Shown here one piece after another: positions 1 through 3,946 of a stretch of 5,707 nt of DNA; the first letter of the stretch is position 1, and every line of letters starts with the position of its first letter. Source of the DNA: an uncultured Oscillospiraceae bacterium (lineage in GTDB: Bacteria; Bacillota; Clostridia; Oscillospirales; Oscillospiraceae). The notes beneath the pieces were generated by a model. That model did not search any database. It was given only the letters and a program-made list of their open reading frames with translations, and was not told the origin of the DNA. The position numbers and the translations under genes were made by a program. Location of the stretch: positions 1 through 5,707 of the forward strand of contig CANQKJ010000143.1 of NCBI GenBank assembly GCA_947624465.1, written 5' to 3'.

Positions 1-519
1 TACGAGACCAGGGTGGCCCTGCTGAAAAACAAGGCGCTGGAGCGGGGCATCTCCCTGCCCGACCCGGTGCTGTCCTATGTGGCGGAGAACATCACCTCCA
101 ACGTGCGGCAGATCGAGGGCGTGGTCAACAAGATCATGGCCTTCCAGGAGCTGATGGGGGTCCAGGTGGACGTGGAGACCACCATCCGCGCCGTGCGGGA
201 CATCCTCCGCTCCAAGGAGAACTTCCTCCCCTCGGCGGACACCATCATCCAGGAGGTGGCCCGGTTCTACGAACTGGACAGCGCCGCCCTCCGGGGCCAG
301 AGCCAGAGCAAGGAGATCTCCACCGCCCGGAACGTGGCCATGTATATCATCCGGGAGATGACCCAGCTTTCCCTGGCAGAGATCGGCCAGCAGTTCGGCG
401 GCCGGCACCACTCCACGGTGCTCAACTCCATCAACCGGGTGGAGAAGGTGATGAAAGAACAGCCCGAACTCACCGAGGTCATACGGGATATCACAAACGC
501 GGTGAACTCCGCCTATTAA
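1..519 (+). CDS. dnaA: Chromosomal replication initiator DnaA, C-terminal 172 residues (5' end cut by window)
   Basis: DnaA is the ATP-dependent initiator that binds DnaA boxes at oriC and melts the origin. The frame is open from base 1 (YETRVALL...) to the TAA at 517-519, so the gene begins upstream of the window. Residues 1-40 align with the end of the AAA+ domain III: ETR corresponds to E. coli E300-R302, and R36 in SNVRQIEG is the sensor II arginine (E. coli R334). Residues from about 78 onward are domain IV, the helix-turn-helix DNA-binding domain, with the DnaA signature FGGRHHSTVL at 132-141. Seen in the sequence: the signature has His at residue 136 where E. coli has base-contacting D433, Ser at 138 for T435, and Gln102 aligns with R399. 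These may be clade features or may shift box preference. The C-terminus (NSAY) ends at a normal family position. The next gene is dnaN, 243 bases on, as in most Firmicutes. Confidence 0.97.
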   Translation, partial: YETRVALLKNKALERGISLPDPVLSYVAENITSNVRQIEGVVNKIMAFQELMGVQVDVETTIRAVRDILRSKENFLPSADTIIQEVARFYELDSAALRGQSQSKEISTARNVAMYIIREMTQLSLAEIGQQFGGRHHSTVLNSINRVEKVMKEQPELTEVIRDITNAVNSAY

Positions 520-537
520 GAACACAAGGGTGCCCCG

Positions 538-546
538 TTTTCCACA
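538..546 (+). promoter_or_regulatory. DnaA-box-like 9-mer TTTTCCACA
   Basis: TTTTCCACA differs from the consensus TTATCCACA only at the third base (T for A). It lies 18 bases after the dnaA stop codon, where a Firmicute oriC segment or a dnaA/dnaN control site would be expected. A single 9-mer with one mismatch is weak evidence alone; the second similar site in the same gap adds support. Confidence 0.35.
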
Positions 547-565
547 CCTTTCGCGGTCTGTGCTG

Positions 566-588
566 TTCAACTCTGTTGAAGTCTTTTT
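566..588 (+). terminator. Small hairpin plus T run after dnaA (possible weak terminator)
   Basis: TTCAAC (566-571) and GTTGAA (575-580) can form a 6-bp stem with a 3-base loop TCT, followed three bases later by five T residues at 584-588. This has the shape of an intrinsic terminator and lies 46 bases after the dnaA stop codon. The stem has only two G-C pairs, which is weak for a genome this rich in G+C, so it may instead be a protein-binding inverted repeat or chance. Confidence 0.3.
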
Positions 589-611
589 CCCGCCGCCGTC
601 CGTTTTGGACC

Positions 612-630
612 CTGCGGAAGGGCTGCGGAA
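612..630. repeat. 8-bp direct repeat CTGCGGAA with 11-bp period
   Basis: CTGCGGAA occurs at 612-619 and again at 623-630, separated by three G. The 11-base period is close to one helical turn, so both copies would face the same side of the DNA. It could be a binding site for an origin or promoter regulator, but with only two copies it may be chance. Confidence 0.35.
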
Positions 631-676
631 CTTTTCGCGTCCCCCTCAGTCCGCCTGTCCCAACCCCTCCGCCCGG

Positions 677-694
677 TTTTTCACAACTTCCACA
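677..694 (+). promoter_or_regulatory. DnaA-box-like pair TTTTTCACA and ACTTCCACA
   Basis: TTTTTCACA (677-685) has one mismatch to TTATNCACA, again T at the third base, and abuts ACTTCCACA (686-694), which shares the CCACA end but has three mismatches. With the site at 538-546, all three carry T at position 3 and end in CACA on the same strand. The second member may not be a real site. Confidence 0.3.
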
Positions 695-730
695 GCCCCT
701 AACGACTGTTACGAACAAATAAAACACTTC

Positions 731-743
731 CTCTCCGGGAGAG
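731..743 (+). other. 5-bp hairpin just before the dnaN ribosome binding site
   Basis: CTCTC (731-735) pairs with GAGAG (739-743) around a 3-base loop CGG. It lies immediately upstream of the purine-rich Shine-Dalgarno region of dnaN (AAGGA at 751-755), so if transcribed it would form in the dnaN leader. It could influence mRNA stability or initiation, but the stem is short and there is no other support. Confidence 0.2.
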
Positions 744-762
744 AAAGAGAAAGGAATCCGCC

Positions 763-1884
763 ATGAAATTTTCCTGTGAAAAAGCGATCCTGCAAAGCGC
801 GGTGACCACCGCCGGCCGGGTGGTGGCCGCCAAAAGCTCCATCCAGGCGCTGGAAGGCATCCTCATCGAGGCCTCGGCCGCCGGACTGAAACTCAGCGGC
901 TACAATCTGGAGACCGGTATCGTCACCCAGGTGGAGGCCCAGGTGGGGCAGCCCGGAGCCATCGTGCTGTCCGCCCGGCTGTTCGGGGAGATCCTCCGCC
1001 GTATGCCGGACGATGTGGTGGCGGTGACCACCCAGCCCAACTGCTCCGTCCACATCGCCTGCGGGGATACCTCCTTTGACATCATGGGAAGCAGCGACGC
1101 CGACTATCCCGAACTCCCCTCCGTGGGAGACGGGCAGTCCCTCACCGTGGCCCAGGGGGATCTGCGGGCCATGATCGGCCAGGTGATCTTCGCCGTCAGC
1201 GACAACGAGAGCCGGCCCATCCACACCGGCGCCCTGTTCGAGGCGGCGGGCGAGGAGCTGACCATGGTGGCGGTGGACGGCTTCCGCCTGGCCCTCCGCC
1301 GGGAGAAGCTGGCCGCCCCGGTGAGCGGCGCCCCCTTCTCCTTTGTGGTGCCCGGCGCCGCTCTCGGCGAAGTGGAGAAGATCTGCGACGACAGCGACGA
1401 GCCTGTCACCGTCACCCAGGGCAGCCGCCACGTCACTTTCCAGATCGGGGAGACCTGGCTGGTGGCCCGCCGGCTGGAGGGGGAGTTCCTCAACTACCGC
1501 CAGACCATCCCCCAGAGCAATCCCATCTCCGTGGAGGCCGACGCCGCCGATCTCCAGCGCTCCATCGACCGAGCCTCTCTCATCATCAACGACAAGCTGA
1601 AAAGCCCCCTCCGCTGCAAGTTCGAGGATGGGACGCTGTCCATCACCTCCAAAACCGCCATCGGCTCCGCCTTTGACCGCTGCCCCATCTCCGGGGACGG
1701 CAAGGGGCTGGAGATCGGCTTCAACAACCGCTTTTTCATGGACGCGGTGAAGGCCGCCCCCGCTCAGCGGGTGCGCCTGGAACTGAACACCGCCACCTCC
1801 CCCTGCCTGGTGCTGCCGGTGGAGGGGGAGAAGGACAACTTCCTCTACATGGTGCTGCCGGTGCGGCTCCGGGCGGGAGAGTGA
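763..1884 (+). CDS. dnaN: DNA polymerase III beta subunit (sliding clamp)
   Basis: DnaN forms a ring-shaped dimer around DNA that tethers the replicative polymerase and serves as a docking platform for repair proteins. The 373-residue product matches the usual 365-380 and shows the three-fold clamp layout: domain I about 1-120, domain II about 125-245, domain III about 250-373. Recognisable family blocks are [10 protein letters not shown] at the N-terminus, [13 protein letters not shown] (148-160), VDGFRLA (171-177), [10 protein letters not shown] (241-250) and the VLPVR end (364-368), which forms part of the partner-binding pocket in this family. The protein extends five residues (LRAGE) beyond that block. 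The ATG at 763 is supported by AAGGA at 751-755 with a 7-base spacer. Its TGA (1882-1884) almost touches yaaA, so dnaN probably heads a co-transcribed dnaN-yaaA-recF-remB unit. Confidence 0.98.
   Translation: MKFSCEKAILQSAVTTAGRVVAAKSSIQALEGILIEASAAGLKLSGYNLETGIVTQVEAQVGQPGAIVLSARLFGEILRRMPDDVVAVTTQPNCSVHIACGDTSFDIMGSSDADYPELPSVGDGQSLTVAQGDLRAMIGQVIFAVSDNESRPIHTGALFEAAGEELTMVAVDGFRLALRREKLAAPVSGAPFSFVVPGAALGEVEKICDDSDEPVTVTQGSRHVTFQIGETWLVARRLEGEFLNYRQTIPQSNPISVEADAADLQRSIDRASLIINDKLKSPLRCKFEDGTLSITSKTAIGSAFDRCPISGDGKGLEIGFNNRFFMDAVKAAPAQRVRLELNTATSPCLVLPVEGEKDNFLYMVLPVRLRAGE
1876..1879 (+). promoter_or_regulatory. Ribosome binding site that favours the ATG start of yaaA
   Basis: GGAG lies in the last codons of dnaN. 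It is 10 bases before the ATG at 1890, a workable distance, but directly next to the upstream in-frame GTG at 1881, which is too close for normal initiation. This favours the ATG start. Confidence 0.5.
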
Positions 1885-1889
1885 GTTCC

Positions 1890-2102
1890 ATGGGCGAACA
1901 GCGCGTCAGAATCGAAACCGAGTTCATCAAACTCCAGGATCTGCTGAAATTTGCCGGCGTCGTGGAGACCGGGGGGGAGGCCAAGGTCCTCATCCAGGAG
2001 GGCGCGGTGTCCGTCAACGGAGAGGTTTGCGCCATGCGGGGCAAAAAGCTCCGCCCCGGCGACAGGGCCGGGCTGGACGGCGTCACGCTGGTGGTGGAAT
2101 GA
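1890..2102 (+). CDS. yaaA: Small S4-domain protein, YaaA type
   Basis: This 70-residue protein is the small S4 RNA-binding-fold protein commonly encoded between dnaN and recF in Firmicutes; the B. subtilis relative is 71 residues. S4 domains usually bind structured RNA, and a ribosome-related role has been suggested for the family, but its precise job is not settled. The S4 core runs from about 13 to 60, with the pattern [18 protein letters not shown], then [12 protein letters not shown], then RGKKLRPGD (50-58). I chose the ATG at 1890, five bases after the dnaN stop, because GGAG at 1876-1879 is well spaced for it. The alternative in-frame GTG at 1881 would overlap the dnaN stop and add MSS. 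The yaaA stop overlaps the recF start in ATGA (2099-2102), which suggests translational coupling. Confidence 0.9.
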   Translation: MGEQRVRIETEFIKLQDLLKFAGVVETGGEAKVLIQEGAVSVNGEVCAMRGKKLRPGDRAGLDGVTLVVE

Positions 2103-3202
2103 CCGTCGGCGGGATCACGCTGGACTTCTTCCGCAACTACGTCCACTTTGAGGCCGCCTTTCACCCCGGCGTCAATGTGATCGTAGGGGAGAACGCCCAG
2201 GGAAAGACCAATCTGCTGGAGGCGGTGGCCTATCTGTCCTCCGCCTCTTCCCACCGGGCCAGATACGACCGGGAACTCATCCAGCACGGGGTGGATTCCG
2301 CCTTTCTCCAGGGACAGGTGCGGAGCCGGGATCGGGAGTTCCTCCTGGAGTGCGAGCTGTACCGGGGGACCCGCCGGGTCCTCCGCTCCAACGGCGTCCG
2401 GCTCAAGACGGCGGCGGAGCTGTCCGGCATCCTGAACACGGTGCTCTTCTGCCCGGAGGACCTGTACCTTATCCGGGAGGGGGCCGAGTCCCGCCGGCGG
2501 TTTTTGGACGACTGTATCTGCCAGCTGCGGCCCAAATACGCCGCCGCCCTGGCGGAGTACAAGAAGCTCCACCAGCACAAGACCCGCATCCTGCGGGACT
2601 GGGAGAACAACCCCTCCCTGCTGGACACGCTGGACGACTTCTCCCTGCGGATGGCCCAGTGCGGCGCGGTGATCGTCCACTACCGGGCCCACTTTGTCAA
2701 ACGGCTGCTGGAGGCGGCTCCGCCCATCCACGCGGACTGCTCCGGGGGAAGGGAGCGGCTGGCGCTCCGGTACGAGACGGTGTCCACCGTCACCGACCCG
2801 GAGGCGCCACCCAAGACCCTGCTGCCCCAGCTGCTGGCCCACCAGGAGAGCCACCGCCGGGCGGAGATCGAGTCCCGCACCTGCCTCTCCGGTCCCCACA
2901 AGGACGACGTGGCGGTGGAGATCGACGGCATGGCCGCCAAGGCCTTCGCCTCCCAGGGGCAGACCCGCACCGCCGCCCTGGCGCTGAAGCTGGCCGCCCG
3001 GGACATCTTCCGGCAGGAGACGGGGGAGTGGCCGGTGCTTTTGCTGGACGACGTGCTGTCTGAGCTGGACGCCCGCCGGCAGGAATTTGTGCTGAACCGC
3101 ATCACCGCGGGCCAGGTGTTCATCACCTGCTGCGAGGAAGGGGCCCTGTCAAAGCTGCGGGACGGCGGGGTGTTCCACATCCGAAACGGGGCGCTGTTAT
3201 GA
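2099..3202 (+). CDS. recF: DNA replication and repair protein RecF
   Basis: RecF is an SMC/ABC-like ATPase that acts with RecO and RecR to load RecA at single-strand gaps and restart stalled forks. The 367-residue product is of usual length. Visible motifs in order: an N-terminal FFRNY block (10-14), Walker A GENAQGKT (30-37), the [20 protein letters not shown] block (119-138) conserved in RecF, GPHKDD (265-270; usually GPHRDD), the ABC signature SQGQTRT (285-291), Walker B VLLLDD (313-318) and the D-loop SELD (321-324). No key residue is missing. The ATG at 2099 overlaps the yaaA stop by four bases and matches the family N-terminus; an in-frame ATG at 2027 would add 24 residues lying inside yaaA and is rejected. 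There is no strong Shine-Dalgarno sequence (only GGTGGTGG), fitting coupled translation from yaaA. Confidence 0.97.
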   Translation: MTVGGITLDFFRNYVHFEAAFHPGVNVIVGENAQGKTNLLEAVAYLSSASSHRARYDRELIQHGVDSAFLQGQVRSRDREFLLECELYRGTRRVLRSNGVRLKTAAELSGILNTVLFCPEDLYLIREGAESRRRFLDDCICQLRPKYAAALAEYKKLHQHKTRILRDWENNPSLLDTLDDFSLRMAQCGAVIVHYRAHFVKRLLEAAPPIHADCSGGRERLALRYETVSTVTDPEAPPKTLLPQLLAHQESHRRAEIESRTCLSGPHKDDVAVEIDGMAAKAFASQGQTRTAALALKLAARDIFRQETGEWPVLLLDDVLSELDARRQEFVLNRITAGQVFITCCEEGALSKLRDGGVFHIRNGALL

Positions 3203-3465
3203 GCTATCTGCATCTGGGCCAATCCGTCATGCTCCCGGAGGAGGCCGTGATCGGCGTGTTTGACCTGGACAACACCACTTGGTCCTTCCGCACCCGCCGC
3301 TTTTTGGAGCGGGCGGAGGAGGAGGGCCGGGTGATCTCCGTGAGGGACGACCTGCCCCGCTCCTTCGTGCTCAGCCGGGAGGGGGACGGCCCCGCCCTGG
3401 TCCACATCACCCAACTGACCGCCGCCACGCTGCAAAAGCGGGCGGAGGAAGATTATTTTGAATGA
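3199..3465 (+). CDS. remB: DUF370 protein, RemB/YaaB (extracellular matrix regulator family)
   Basis: This 88-residue protein belongs to DUF370, the family of B. subtilis RemA and RemB. RemA is a DNA-binding activator of matrix and osmoprotection genes; RemB sits between recF and gyrB in Bacillus and its role is less clear. Alignment by eye with RemB (81 residues) shows YLHLGQSVMLP at the N-terminus, VIGVFDLD (17-24), the LPRSFVLS block (52-59, for TPKSIVVT) and LTAATLQKR (73-81, for SSSTLKKR). The middle and the acidic tail EEDYFE vary. It has no signal peptide or membrane segment, so it should be cytoplasmic. The start overlaps the recF stop in ATGA (3199-3202), and no strong ribosome binding site precedes it, so it is probably translated by coupling to recF. 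The family call is firm; calling it a matrix regulator in this organism is inference from homology. Confidence 0.88.
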   Translation: MSYLHLGQSVMLPEEAVIGVFDLDNTTWSFRTRRFLERAEEEGRVISVRDDLPRSFVLSREGDGPALVHITQLTAATLQKRAEEDYFE

Positions 3466-3481
3466 CGCCTATCCCGCGGAC

Positions 3482-3488
3482 AAGGAGG
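3482..3488 (+). promoter_or_regulatory. Strong ribosome binding site of the PH-domain gene
   Basis: AAGGAGG is a full Shine-Dalgarno match, 7 bases before the ATG at 3496. It fixes this start and shows the gene is translated independently, unlike the coupled yaaA, recF and remB. Confidence 0.85.
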
Positions 3489-3495
3489 AATATCA

Positions 3496-3915
3496 ATGGC
3501 GGTACAGAAGATCGACTACCTGTGGCAGGACCGCAAGCGCCACTTTGGCCTGCCCCTCTCGTTCACCCGCTTTATGCTCAGCGAGGACCGGCTCTTTATG
3601 GAGAAGGGCCTGGTGAACCTGAAGGCCAGCGAGCTGCTGCTCTATCGCATCCGGGATTTGGAGCTGTCCATGTCCCTGTGGCAGCGCATCTTCGGCGTGG
3701 GCACCATCTGCGTCAAGTCCACCGACCAGAGCACCCCCGACCTGGACCTGGTGAACGTGAAGAACCCCAGGGAGGTCAAGGAGATGATCCACCAGCTGGT
3801 GGAGGACGCTAAGAACAAGCGCCGCATGAGCTCCATGGAGATCATGGGCGGCGGCCCCGGCGGCCCCGGCCCGGACATGGACGGCGACGGCTTCCCCGAC
3901 CACATGGATTTCTGA
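3496..3915 (+). CDS. PH-domain (bPH2-type) protein with acidic DxDGDG tail
   Basis: The product (139 residues) resembles the bacterial PH-domain family (bPH2, YdbS/YdbT-like) by its pattern: [51 protein letters not shown] (about 23-73), then [27 protein letters not shown] (84-110). The full-length membrane members of this family carry hydrophobic segments; none is present here, so this is a short soluble form. After residue 111 comes a linker GGGPGGPGP (118-126) and then a 12-residue acidic loop, D127-D138, with Asp at loop positions 1, 3, 5, 9 and 12 and Gly at 6, resembling EF-hand, dockerin or thrombospondin type 3 calcium loops. Proline at loop position 8 fits the thrombospondin-like DGDGxPD form. 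The molecular function is unknown. It lies 30 bases after remB and 31 before gyrB and is probably in the same transcript. It is not part of the classic B. subtilis gene order. Confidence 0.85.
   Translation: MAVQKIDYLWQDRKRHFGLPLSFTRFMLSEDRLFMEKGLVNLKASELLLYRIRDLELSMSLWQRIFGVGTICVKSTDQSTPDLDLVNVKNPREVKEMIHQLVEDAKNKRRMSSMEIMGGGPGGPGPDMDGDGFPDHMDF
3853..3870 (+). repeat. Tandem 9-bp GC-only repeat in the PH-domain gene
   Basis: GGCCCCGGC occurs twice head to tail at 3853-3861 and 3862-3870, encoding the Gly/Pro linker before the acidic tail. Gain or loss of a unit would change the linker by three residues without shifting frame. Confidence 0.7.
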
Positions 3916-3936
3916 ATCTCCTTACCCGCGATTTTT

Positions 3937-3941
3937 GGAGG
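3937..3941 (+). promoter_or_regulatory. Ribosome binding site of gyrB
   Basis: GGAGG with a 5-base spacer precedes the ATG at 3947. It decides the start: an in-frame TTG at 3935 overlaps this site and would add MEET, which is not needed for the GyrB N-terminus. Confidence 0.8.
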
Positions 3942-3946
3942 AAACT

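Larger units (their letters stand above)
520..762. other. dnaA-dnaN intergenic region, candidate part of oriC
   Basis: This 243-base gap is the only long non-coding stretch here. In many Firmicutes the dnaA-dnaN gap carries DnaA boxes and the unwinding element of a bipartite oriC; that is established for B. subtilis and inferred here from position. Seen directly: two near-consensus DnaA-box-like 9-mers at 538-546 and 677-685, a weaker one at 686-694, a hairpin with T run at 566-588, an 8-bp direct repeat at 612-630, and a short A-rich patch at 715-727. The + strand is pyrimidine-rich (53 of 70 bases at 631-700), then switches to 20 purines in a row at 737-756 leading into the dnaN ribosome binding site. 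I saw no clear DnaA-trio array and no perfect TTATCCACA box. An origin half upstream of dnaA would lie outside the window. Confidence 0.4.

Noticed and set aside
680..725. Possible sigma-A promoter for dnaN (TTCACA at 680, TAAAAC at 720)
   Set aside because: The two hexamers are 34 bases apart, and no -10-like hexamer lies 16-18 bases after TTCACA. No acceptable pair was found.
530..766. 78-codon frame in the dnaA-dnaN gap
   Set aside because: It has no ribosome binding site, has a biased Pro/Ser/Phe composition from the pyrimidine-rich strand, and overlaps the dnaN start.
709..1431. 240-codon antisense open frame opposite dnaN
   Set aside because: It is a shadow of the conserved dnaN sequence, with no ribosome binding site or known motif.
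2027..2098. Upstream in-frame ATG for recF
   Set aside because: It would add 24 Arg/Gly-rich residues lying inside yaaA, while the family N-terminus fits the ATG at 2099.
1736..2899. 387-codon antisense open frame across dnaN, yaaA and recF
   Set aside because: It lies opposite three well-identified genes, its translation is low-complexity Gly/Ala/Val/His-rich, and long antisense frames are expected in GC-rich DNA with third-position bias.
3462..3812. Plus-strand frame starting in an ATGA overlap with the remB stop
   Set aside because: The overlap looks attractive, but the frame overlaps the PH-domain gene, which has a full Shine-Dalgarno site and family homology. The translation is Pro/Gly/Arg-rich without motifs.
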